Shown one piece after another: positions 1 to 12,500 of a DNA stretch of 12,500 nt. The stretch spans positions 20,001-32,500 of the forward strand of contig JAWQFJ010016914.1 of the NCBI GenBank assembly GCA_034096865.1. The letters run 5' to 3'. Made by a program: the position numbers and the translations under genes. Within the stretch, counting starts at the first letter, position 1, and the number at the start of each line of letters is the position of its first letter. The stretch comes from Theodoxus fluviatilis (Eukaryota; Mollusca; Gastropoda; Cycloneritida; Neritidae). Under the pieces are notes generated by a model, which saw only the letters and a program-made list of their open reading frames with translations, was not told the DNA's origin and did not search any database.

Positions 1-13
1 TACTTCCTTTCAG

Positions 14-4579
<4,566 letters not shown>

Positions 4580-4662
4580 TTGGCTGGTTGCACGCATCGC
4601 AGTCAGCCACGCCCACTTCTCCACCCCGCGCACAACTCGCCGATTGATTGGTTGGCGTTTCC

Positions 4663-4668
4663 AATAAA
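4663..4668 (+). promoter_or_regulatory. Candidate poly(A) signal AATAAA
   Basis: Canonical hexamer 84 nt after the gene 1 stop, within the first 13-bp duplicate. Confidence 0.45.
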
Positions 4669-4695
4669 CAACAACAACAACAACAACAAGTTTCC

Positions 4696-4701
4696 AATAA
4701 A
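4696..4701 (+). promoter_or_regulatory. Candidate poly(A) signal AATAAA (second copy)
   Basis: Canonical hexamer in the second copy of the 13-bp duplicate, 33 nt after the first. Which copy is used cannot be told from the sequence. Confidence 0.45.
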
Positions 4702-4762
4702 CCACACCTTTCTTTGTCAGCGGCGCATGCGCAGTCGGCGTGAGACATCAGTTTCCGGTCGT

Positions 4763-4768
4763 ATTAAA
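4763..4768 (+). promoter_or_regulatory. Candidate poly(A) signal ATTAAA
   Basis: Common variant hexamer followed by a T/GT-rich stretch (TTTTGAATGTC) that could act as the downstream element. Confidence 0.35.
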
Positions 4769-4770
4769 GT

Positions 4771-5796
4771 TTTGAATGTCAGGTCTTAAGATATTCTTCA
4801 CACCTTTTCCCCTCATTTTGAAAAAAAAATTAAACAAACTAACAAAGAAAAAATAGCAAAACCAAGATACATGTAATGCCAAATGATCACGTCAGCTGCC
4901 TTTGCAAGAAAAGTAGCCTACAAAACACACTTAATGGATTTACTAGCTGTTTTTGAAATGCAAGTCAAAAACTAGATACGAAAAACAATTATAGATGTGT
5001 ACTAGTTTGAACTATGCAAGTAGATCTGTGTCAGGTGTATCATTAGACCTAACTCCCACGAATCCCTGTATTCGTTCGCCAGGCAAGTGTGAAGAATAAA
5101 TGACATTCAGTACATCCTTTTCTTTGTGTTATTTGTTCTTTTGAGATATTTCTATTACCTGTTTGAATTTGATGTGGTAGACGGTCTACCAACAGACTTA
5201 TCTTGGACACGGTGCTGTGAAACCCCGCCGTCATGGCTGCAAGAGGCACTAGCACTCTTTGCTGCGCGCACTCTACAGTAGGACAAGTCATGGCTAAGTA
5301 GCTCAGTTCGCATTGTTTTTCGTCTACTTCACCTACCATCCTCCATTCCGAACACCATCCCATTCCACAAGATGAAGTCAGTGAAGACGATTACCAGATG
5401 ATTATTCCTCACTAAAGCTCAAAGACGGCAAGAAGTGGTTATGCTTACCTCGCTTCAGAAATCGTGGTGGTGTTTAACTGCTGACATAGTTATAATCTGC
5501 GTGTGTCTCTGGCGTGATTAAACAGAAAGGGTTAGAGATCCATGCAGTCTATTTGCTTCCTTTAAACGTAATAAAAGGATTCTGCAGTCAGGTAGATTGT
5601 ATACTGCCTGAGATTTCTCCCCAACTGTTTAGATTGAGATTATGGGGGAAACAGACTGATTTAGTTAACATGCCAAACAAACAAGTAACGTTTCCTCTCG
5701 TCTTCTCTCATTCTCTCTAAGTCTGTGTGTCCGTCCGTCAGCCGGTTAATAAATCCGTCAGTCACCTCCCCCGCACCGCACCCCCTCTCTTTCTCT

Positions 5797-5842
<46 letters not shown>

Positions 5843-5948
5843 GTGCGTGTGTGCGCACAAATGTATATATTTACACTCACACAAACAAAACACACACACA
5901 CACACTTGCATGCACACACACTCCCACACTCATGCACACACACACATG

Positions 5949-5999
<51 letters not shown>

Positions 6000-6023
6000 G
6001 CACACAGACACACACACACACAC

Positions 6024-6054
<31 letters not shown>

Positions 6055-7054
6055 TAGACACACACGCGCGCGCGCGCGCGCGCAAACATATAGCTAGTAC
6101 AGAAGTTGACGTCATGGGCAGCTAAATATATTCCTTAATTACACATTTTGCAATAAAATCGCAGGTGGTAATTACAAAAGTCTGCTGCTACAGGTTTTAA
6201 TGGACAATCATTGAATACATACGTTACCTGAGTTTCTACGTATGTGCTGAACAAGTGAAAGGTCACTACGGTGAGACATCTTTTGACATGTGTAACATAG
6301 GGCCGAAGCCACTCGATGTCCCCATATCGTGACTGGAACCCCTGGTTGCTGGATTCTGGAAGCCTGCTCATGTTCCTTAGCCATGGACGGCTTCGTGCAG
6401 CCAAAGCGACTGCGGAGAGGTGTAGTGTCAGGGTAACAGAAAATACTTGAGTTTTAATGCTTGAGAACATTTTTAGTGAAAGCACCCTCACAGTGGTTGC
6501 TGTGTACATACAGATCTGTCTTTTTCTCTCTATTCATACAAAGACCATTATTATTTCATTTTGTCTCGTGCAGATAGAGAGATCTATCACACAAACAATG
6601 ATGAAGCATAAAATCTTACCGAACAAAAATGAATAATTTTCAGCACTTAACTAAATGGTCACCTATTACAACTTCCTTTTCTTGCCCAGGGTGAAAGAGG
6701 TCATGATGTGAGGCTAGATAAAGTTAAAAAATATTTGTTATTGAAAATTACAGCTCTTGTATCGTTAAGTGCTATTCACATGTAGAATGCCACTGGGTAC
6801 TTTGGTGACTATACAAATAAAACTTGATGTTATCAAAGGGAACATATCTTGCCTAAAACGTCGGAAAGGACACAGGGCCTGGTTTCTGGTTTCCTCCGGT
6901 TCTTTTTTGCCTCAGAATGTCAGATGGGAGTCACGATTTTCCGTGATAGCCGAGGCAAAAGTGGACTGATTTCCTGCTTATCTAGAGGTCAGACCGAATC
7001 GCTGCAACACTCAGGACAGATTTCGCAGCAGTCTTTGGTAGGACGGGCAACGAG
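4771..7054. other. Intergenic interval between the two lipase genes
   Basis: No recognised gene. A-rich DNA lies near 4820-4860, another AATAAA is at 5095-5100, a compound microsatellite is at 5774-6083, and an 8-bp hairpin (ACATACGT / ACGTATGT) is at 6217-6245. Minus-strand open frames of 104 (5049-5363) and 124 codons (6135-6509) have no motif I recognise. The last several hundred bases should contain the gene 2 promoter and 5' UTR. I see no convincing TATA box, only the weak ATACAAATAAAA at 6811 and GATA-like sites at 6716-6721 and 6977-6983. Confidence 0.6.
5774..6083. repeat. Compound microsatellite cluster (TC)(GT)(CA)(CT)(CA)(CG)
   Basis: CT-rich lead-in, then (GT)20 at 5801-5840, imperfect CA at about 5879-5949, (CT)n at 5950-5998, (CA)n at 6000-6064 and alternating CG at about 6065-6083. 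The GT and CA blocks are inverted complements. The CG run and the long CA/GT runs are Z-DNA-prone. Confidence 0.93.
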
Positions 7055-7097
7055 ATGGTGTGTCTTCTCATCCTGGGGTTTGTGGCTGGCACGCAAG
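7055..7097 (+). CDS. Gene 2 exon 1: start codon and signal peptide
   Basis: Encodes MVCLLILGFVAGTQ plus the first base of Gly, ending CAAG|GTGAGA, a near-ideal donor. The ATG in CGAGATGG is the first in frame after the stop TAG at 6983-6985. It is too short to stand as an open frame by itself. Support comes from the signal-peptide composition, the donor and the exact phase match to the lipase N-terminal exon. Confidence 0.82.
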
Positions 7098-10000
7098 GTG
7101 AGACTCAGCCAAAGAAAGCTCTTGGAAGGGTTTGGGTGTCATTCGTCAGTCCCGTAGATCTTTGACAAGGAACATGATATACGATTCATTACCAATGAGT
7201 TAAACTCAAAGTTCTGGTTGTCTAAGGAATTGACAAGAGTCTCGAGGACTCAACTAGGTGCGTGAAAACTCGTGAGACCAACAGTTGTTTCCAAGTCCGA
7301 ATTTCCAGTTAGTTGATGTGTTGTCATCCATGATAGAGAAACAGATACGTTGGTGTTCTCATTCGCTGAATGTAAATCAACTCGGCTTGGACTTTGTTTT
7401 TGAATAAAATAGCATATCTCTGGACGAAATCGCAAGCAACAATCCAAATGCAAAAGTGCCATGCTTGAGATTACCAGAGATGGGATGGTTTGTTTCTTCT
7501 TCTAGTTGGAGAACCATCACAACAGAAGTTTTAGAGACAGTGTTTTAATAAATCAACCCTGCTCGTAGAGATTTCTCCTGGGGCGCTCATCATTTTGCCG
7601 AGTGCAAAAGAGTTTATAAGTATAGTTGGCATTTTACTTATAGTCATTGTGTTATTCCTGTAATGTCCCCATTCGAATGCCTGTATTTGAAGTGCGAAAG
7701 ACGTGTATTGGTGAATTAAGAGAAAGAAGTGAAGAAAACGACTAAATCGTATATGTCAGTAGAAAAATCAACTCACTAACGTTTTCGTCACCTGATTGTT
7801 CTTCAGATACTGAGCAAGAACGGACGGCGTTAATTAACAATAAGAGAGGAAGGGTGAAAGTTGAAATTTTAAAAATCAAAATCTCCATTTTGAAGACAGT
7901 ATTTAAACGTGCAGCTGTACTTGACATTGCTGCTCATGTCGGACGCGATGCATATCATTGTTGACTCATGAGACAACGCTTTGCCTAGATTTAAAACGAA
8001 AAGATTAGCTGCTTTCTTATTACAGAGTCTGCATTTATACTCTTTTTGCCTTTTGTCAATTCTACTCTGCTTCGTCGAAATCCGACTTTTGAATGTGGAG
8101 GTTCTTATGAATGTCCTATGTTGTCCGTCATAGATCTTTGGTCCAGTAATATTCCGCATGATGTTGATGTAAATGTGGAGGTTCTTATGAATGTCCTATG
8201 TTGTCCGTCATAGATCTTTGGTCCAGTAATATTCCGCATGATGTTGATGCAAATGTGGAGGTTCTTATGAATGTCCTATGTTGTCCGTCATAGATCTTTG
8301 GTCCAGTAATATTCCGCATGATGTTGATGCAAATGTGGAGGTTCTTATGAATGTCCTATGTTGTCCGTCATAGATCTTTGGTCCAGTAATATTCCGCATG
8401 ATGTTGATGTAAATGTGGAGGTTCTTATGAATGTCCTATGTTGTCCGTCATAGATCTTTGGTCCAGTAATATTCCGCATGATGTTGATGTAAATGTGGAG
8501 GTTCTTATGAATGTCCTATGTTGTCCGTCATAGATCTTTGGTCCAGTAATATTCCGCATGATGTTGATGCAAATGTGGAGGTTCTTATGAATGTCCTATG
8601 TTGTCCGTCATAGATCTTTGGTCCAGTAATATTCCGCATGATGTTGATGCAAATGTGGAGGTTCTTATGAATGTCCTATGTTGTCCGTCATAGATCTTTG
8701 GTCCAGTAATATTCCGCATGATGTTGATGCAAATGTGGAGGTTCTTATGAATGTCCTATGTTGTCCGTCATAGATCTTTGGTCCAGTAATATTCCGCATG
8801 ATGTTGATGCAAATGTGGAGGTTCTTATGAATGTCCTATGTTGTCCGTCATAGATCTTTGGTCCAGTAATATTCCGCATGATGTTGATGCAAATGTGGAG
8901 GTTCTTATGAATGTCCTATGTTGTCCGTCATAGATCTTTGGTCCAGTAATATTCCGCATGATGTTGATGTAAATGTGGAGGTTCTTATGAATGTCCTATG
9001 TTGTCCGTCATAGATCTTTGGTCCAGTAATATTCCGCATGATGTTGATGCAAATGTGGAGGTTCTTATGAATGTCCTATGTTGTCCGTCATAGATCTTTG
9101 GTCCAGTAATATTCCGCATGATGTTGATGTAAATGTGGAGGTTCTTATGAATGTCCTATGTTGTCCGTCATAGATCTTTGGTCCAGTAATATTCCGCATG
9201 ATGTTGATGTAAATGTGGAGGTTCTTATGAATGTCCTATGTTGTCCGTCATAGATCTTTGGTCCAGTAATATTCCGCATGATGTTGATGTAAATGTGGAG
9301 GTTCTTATGAATGTCCTATGTTGTCCGTCATAGATCTTTGGTCCAGTAATATTCCGCATGATGTTGATGCAAATGTGGAGGTTCTTATGAATGTCCTATG
9401 TTGTCCGTCATAGATCTTTGGTCCAGTAATATTCCGCATGATGTTGATGTAAATGTGGAGGTTCTTATGAATGTCCTATGTTGTCCGTCATAGATCTTTG
9501 GTCCAGTAATATTCCGCATGATGTTGATGCAAATGTGGAGGTTCTTATGAATGTCCTATGTTGTCCGTCATAGATCTTTGGTCCAGTAATATTCCGCATG
9601 ATGTTGATGTAAATGTGGAGGTTCTTATGAATGTCCTATGTTGTCCGTCATAGATCTTTGGTCCAGTAATATTCCGCATGATGTTGATGCAAATGTGGAG
9701 GTTCTTATGAATGTCCTATGTTGTCCGTCATAGATCTTTGGTCCAGTAATATTCCGCATGATGTTGATGTAAATGTGGAGGTTCTTATGAATGTCCTATG
9801 TTGTCCGTCATAGATCTTTGGTCCAGTAATATTCCGCATGATGTTGATGCAAATGTGGAGGTTCTTATGAATGTCCTATGTTGTCCGTCATAGATCTTTG
9901 GTCCAGTAATATTCCGCATGATGTTGATGCAAATGTGGAGGTTCTTATGAATGTCCTATGTTGTCCGTCATAGATCTTTGGTCCAGTAATATTCCGCATG

Positions 10001-12500
10001 ATGTTGATGCAAATGTGGAGGTTCTTATGAATGTCCTATGTTGTCCGTCATAGATCTTTGGTCCAGTAATATTCCGCATGATGTTGATGCAAATGTGGAG
10101 GTTCTTATGAATGTCCTATGTTGTCCGTCATAGATCTTTGGTCCAGTAATATTCCGCATGATGTTGATGTAAATGTGGAGGTTCTTATGAATGTCCTATG
10201 TTGTCCGTCATAGATCTTTGGTCCAGTAATATTCCGCATGATGTTGATGTAAATGTGGAGGTTCTTATGAATGTCCTATGTTGTCCGTCATAGATCTTTG
10301 GTCCAGTAATATTCCGCATGATGTTGATGTAAATGTGGAGGTTCTTATGAATGTCCTATGTTGTCCGTCATAGATCTTTGGTCCAGTAATATTCCGCATG
10401 ATGTTGATGCAAATGTGGAGGTTCTTATGAATGTCCTATGTTGTCCGTCATAGATCTTTGGTCCAGTAATATTCCGCATGATGTTGATGCAAATGTGGAG
10501 GTTCTTATGAATGTCCTATGTTGTCCGTCATAGATCTTTGGTCCAGTAATATTCCGCATGATGTTGATGCAAATGTGGAGGTTCTTATGAATGTCCTATG
10601 TTGTCCGTCATAGATCTTTGGTCCAGTAATATTCCGCATGATGTTGATGTAAATGTGGAGGTTCTTATGAATGTCCTATGTTGTCCGTCATAGATCTTTG
10701 GTCCAGTAATATTCCGCATGATGTTGATGCAAATGTGGAGGTTCTTATGAATGTCCTATGTTGTCCGTCATAGATCTTTGGTCCAGTAATATTCCGCATG
10801 ATGTTGATGCAAATGTGGAGGTTCTTATGAATGTCCTATGTTGTCCGTCATAGATCTTTGGTCCAGTAATATTCCGCATGATGTTGATGCAAATGTGGAG
10901 GTTCTTATGAATGTCCTATGTTGTCCGTCATAGATCTTTGGTCCAGTAATATTCCGCATGATGTTGATGCAAATGTGGAGGTTCTTATGAATGTCCTATG
11001 TTGTCCGTCATAGATCTTTGGTCCAGTAATATTCCGCATGATGTTGATGTAAATGTGGAGGTTCTTATGAATGTCCTATGTTGTCCGTCATAGATCTTTG
11101 GTCCAGTAATATTCCGCATGATGTTGATGTAAATGTGGAGGTTCTTATGAATGTCCTATGTTGTCCGTCATAGATCTTTGGTCCAGTAATATTCCGCATG
11201 ATGTTGATGCAAATGTGGAGGTTCTTATGAATGTCCTATGTTGTCCGTCATAGATCTTTGGTCCAGTAATATTCCGCATGATGTTGATGTAAATGTGGAG
11301 GTTCTTATGAATGTCCTATGTTGTCCGTCATAGATCTTTGGTCCAGTAATATTCCGCATGATGTTGATGTAAATGTGGAGGTTCTTATGAATGTCCTATG
11401 TTGTCCGTCATAGATCTTTGGTCCAGTAATATTCCGCATGATGTTGATGTAAATGTGGAGGTTCTTATGAATGTCCTATGTTGTCCGTCATAGATCTTTG
11501 GTCCAGTAATATTCCGCATGATGTTGATGCAAATGTGGAGGTTCTTATGAATGTCCTATGTTGTTGGTCATAGATCTTTGGTCCAGTAATATTCCGCATG
11601 ATGTTGATGCAAATGAAATTCACTCTAGTTCTCTTTCCCAGGTTTCATTTTATCCAACGAGGTATGTTACGGTCAATATGGCTGCTTCTCCACCTCCAAA
11701 CCTTTCGACAACACCAAGGGCTTCAAGCCCGAGTCGCCTGACAAAATCTCGGTGACCTTTCATCTTTACACTCGCCAAAACTCCGCAAGTGCCCAGACTC
11801 TCAAGGACGGCGACGCGGCCAGCGTGCGCAGAAGCCACTTCAACGCTCAGCACTCCACCAAGATCATCGTGCACGGTTTCCAGGACAGCGGCACTACGCA
11901 CTGGATAATGGACATGACGAGCAAGTTCCTCAGCAAGGTGCAGTGCTGTGGGAGAATGCAGCAGACAAAATTGAAAAGCGCTGATGTGAAAGTTTCTTGC
12001 ACCTTTTGTTGGGGGAAGAGTGGTTATCGTCCTCCGGTTGCAAAAGGGAGGACTGTGTGATGTGATGTGATGTGTGTGTAAGTGTGTGTGTGTGTATGTG
12101 TGTGTGCGTGCGTGCGTGTGCGTATGCGCGTGCGTGTGTGTGTGCGTGTGTGTGCATGTGTGTGCGTGCGTGTGTGTCTGTGAGTGAACATATGAGAGAG
12201 AGGGTGGGGTGGGGGAGAAAGAGTGGGAGAGAAGGAGGAAGGGAAAGGGTATAATGAGTGGAAGAAACAAAGAATGAGAGAGAGAGAAAAAAAGGGGAGG
12301 GGTAGGGGGGGAGAGGGGTGTGTGTGTGTGAACAAGATAATGAGTAAGTGCATGAGAGGGTGTGCGAGTGTGCGAGCAAGTGAGTGAGTGAGCAAGTAAA
12401 AGTGTGAATGTGAATATGCACTATGCTTACACACGCACACAGACACATGCATCTCTCACAGTCAAAACATCTCCCTAGCCACCGCACTTCACACCCAGTC
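7055..12500 (+). CDS. Gene 2: second pancreatic-type lipase, 3'-partial (first two coding exons)
   Basis: Join 7055-7097 and 11642-11937; the remaining exons lie beyond the window. The 113 residues begin with a hydrophobic signal peptide (MVCLLILGFVAG, 1-12). EVCYGQYGCF (21-30) follows, whose Cys23/Cys29 match the N-terminal disulfide of pancreatic lipases. PESPDKISVTFHLYTRQN (44-61) is the first strand, and TKIIVHGFQDSG (87-98) holds the oxyanion segment with the usual Phe94. The phase-1 junction makes codon GGT from G plus GT, and the second donor is phase 0, the same position as in gene 1. Role: secreted lipase of the Lipase family. The catalytic triad cannot be checked here. It is a tandem paralogue of gene 1, starting about 2.5 kb after that gene's stop. 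Confidence 0.88.
8092..11615. repeat. 80-bp satellite/minisatellite array, 44 units
   Basis: Units begin AAATGTGGAGGTTC at 8091+80k (k = 0-43); the array ends with a partial AAATG. By eye all internal units are identical except for the last base, T or C. The first unit lacks the leading A match and the last carries CC to TG at 11575-11576. Every unit has one AGATCT and one AATATT palindrome and a short CTATG/CATAG inverted repeat. The period is not a multiple of three and stops occur in the frames, so it is not coding. Confidence 0.98.
8247..11614 (+). promoter_or_regulatory. 25 octamer (ATGCAAAT) motifs in the satellite
   Basis: Where the variable base is C, the junction between units reads ATGCAAAT, the perfect POU/Oct octamer. 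The first is at 8247-8254 and the last at 11607-11614. The T units read ATGTAAAT instead. Binding or enhancer activity is inference. Confidence 0.45.
11642..11937 (+). CDS. Gene 2 exon 2: lipase N-terminus and oxyanion strand
   Basis: Follows TTCTCTTTCCCAG and ends CTCAGCAAG|GTGCAG. Two bases complete Gly15, then 98 codons. GC-rich coding composition contrasts with the flanks. Compared with gene 1, this single exon covers sequence that appears to be split there just before PRFFIF. An internal ACGAG|GTATGT at about 11657-11667 resembles a donor but lies inside the conserved EVCYG motif. Confidence 0.92.
12056..12183. repeat. Imperfect (TG)n microsatellite
   Basis: TGTGATG repeats leading into TG/TGCG-rich sequence, about 125 bp. 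Confidence 0.93.
12193..12320 (+). repeat. Purine-rich GA/G-run tract with G-quadruplex motifs
   Basis: GA repeats and long G runs. At 12294-12318 four runs of at least four G are separated by A, TA and AGA. A looser motif (GGG, GGGG, GGGGG, GGG) lies near 12201-12229. The G-rich strand is the gene 2 sense strand. Confidence 0.85.

Larger units (their letters stand above)
4580..4770 (+). other. Gene 1 3' UTR with promoter-like motifs
   Basis: GC-richer than the flanks and CpG-containing. It holds an AAC microsatellite at about 4667-4690 flanked by two exact 13-bp copies of GTTTCCAATAAAC (4657-4669 and 4690-4702). It also has inverted and direct CCAAT boxes, a CCACGCCC box and the palindrome GCGCATGCGC. 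UTR status is inferred from its position after the stop. Confidence 0.55.
7098..11641 (+). other. Intron 1 of gene 2, mostly satellite
   Basis: A 4,544-bp GT-AG intron. Bases 7098-8091 are AT-rich unique sequence with no recognised gene, 8092-11615 is the 80-bp satellite, and only 26 nonrepetitive bases (11616-11641) separate the array from exon 2. These hold a possible branch site TTCAC at 11619-11623 and the polypyrimidine tract. Confidence 0.85.
11938..12500 (+). other. Intron 2 of gene 2 (partial)
   Basis: Starts GTGCAG and runs off the window. About 120 bp of unique sequence precedes a (TG)n-type tract and a purine-rich block. The long open frames through it on both strands are microsatellite translations. 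Confidence 0.8.

Noticed and set aside
5288..5345. tRNA or SINE-like box A (TAGCTCAGTTCG)
   Set aside because: No box B (GGTTCGANNCC) at the right distance and no cloverleaf could be drawn.
5049..5363. Minus-strand 104-codon open frame
   Set aside because: No recognised motif, no splice or promoter context; kept only as an unexplained frame.
5661..6125. Overlapping open frames with His-Thr, Cys-Val, Ser-Leu and Arg-Glu repeats
   Set aside because: Products of dinucleotide microsatellites; open on both strands in several frames, as low-complexity DNA predicts.
6135..6509. Minus-strand 124-codon open frame
   Set aside because: Somewhat hydrophobic start but no domain I can name; a frame of this length can arise by chance. 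A protein search with conserved hits would change this.
7869..8159. Minus-strand 96-codon frame containing YKCRLCNKKAANLF, reminiscent of half a C2H2 zinc finger
   Set aside because: Only the CxxC half fits, the histidine spacing is wrong, and the frame begins inside the satellite. Coincidence is likelier than a gene.
8092..11615. CRISPR array
   Set aside because: The repeats are directly contiguous, with no unique spacers, in animal DNA; it is a satellite.
11652..11667. ACGAG|GTATGT as the end of a short exon
   Set aside because: Donor-like, but splicing there would remove the conserved EVCYGQYGC segment that reads in frame to HGF.
11650..12487. Minus-strand frames of 142-206 codons
   Set aside because: They run antisense to gene 2 exon 2 and through the TG/GA tracts; the sense-strand exon explains the conserved part.

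Overview
The window is animal genomic DNA: protein-coding exons separated by GT-AG introns, abundant di- and trinucleotide microsatellites, a long satellite array and no bacterial gene organisation. The repeat style (many TC/GT/CA tracts, intronic satellite) and the pancreatic-lipase-type genes suggest an invertebrate, possibly a mollusc. The taxon is inference; nothing here fixes it.

Gene 1 (14-4579, + strand, 5' end outside the window) is a neutral/pancreatic-type triacylglycerol lipase. Five exons, 14-202, 1022-1265, 1957-2073, 3103-3225 and 4329-4579, join in phase to 307 residues plus a stop. They carry the HG oxyanion strand, the GHSLG nucleophile elbow, the GLDPA aspartate, a full-length cysteine-bounded lid and the C-S-H catalytic histidine. 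No PLAT domain follows. Its introns hold a (CCT)n tract (548-693) running into a C-rich stretch, a roughly 21-bp degenerate repeat grown from the exon 3 splice junction (2059-2560), and two (TC)n tracts. Candidate poly(A) signals lie at 4663, 4696 and 4763.

The interval 4580-7054 has no recognisable gene. It contains a promoter-like motif cluster just after the gene 1 stop and a compound GT/CA/CT/CG microsatellite at 5774-6083.

Gene 2 (7055 to beyond 12500, + strand) is a second lipase in head-to-tail order. A short signal-peptide exon (7055-7097) splices in phase to exon 2 (11642-11937), which encodes the lipase N-terminus (CYGQYGC, then IIVHGF). The catalytic exons lie outside the window.

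Intron 1 of gene 2 is about three-quarters filled by an 80-bp satellite (8092-11615; 44 units). Away from the edges the units look identical except for one base, T in 19 units and C in 25. The C form completes a perfect ATGCAAAT POU/octamer motif at the unit junction. This array, and the splice-junction-derived repeat in gene 1, are the most unusual items here.
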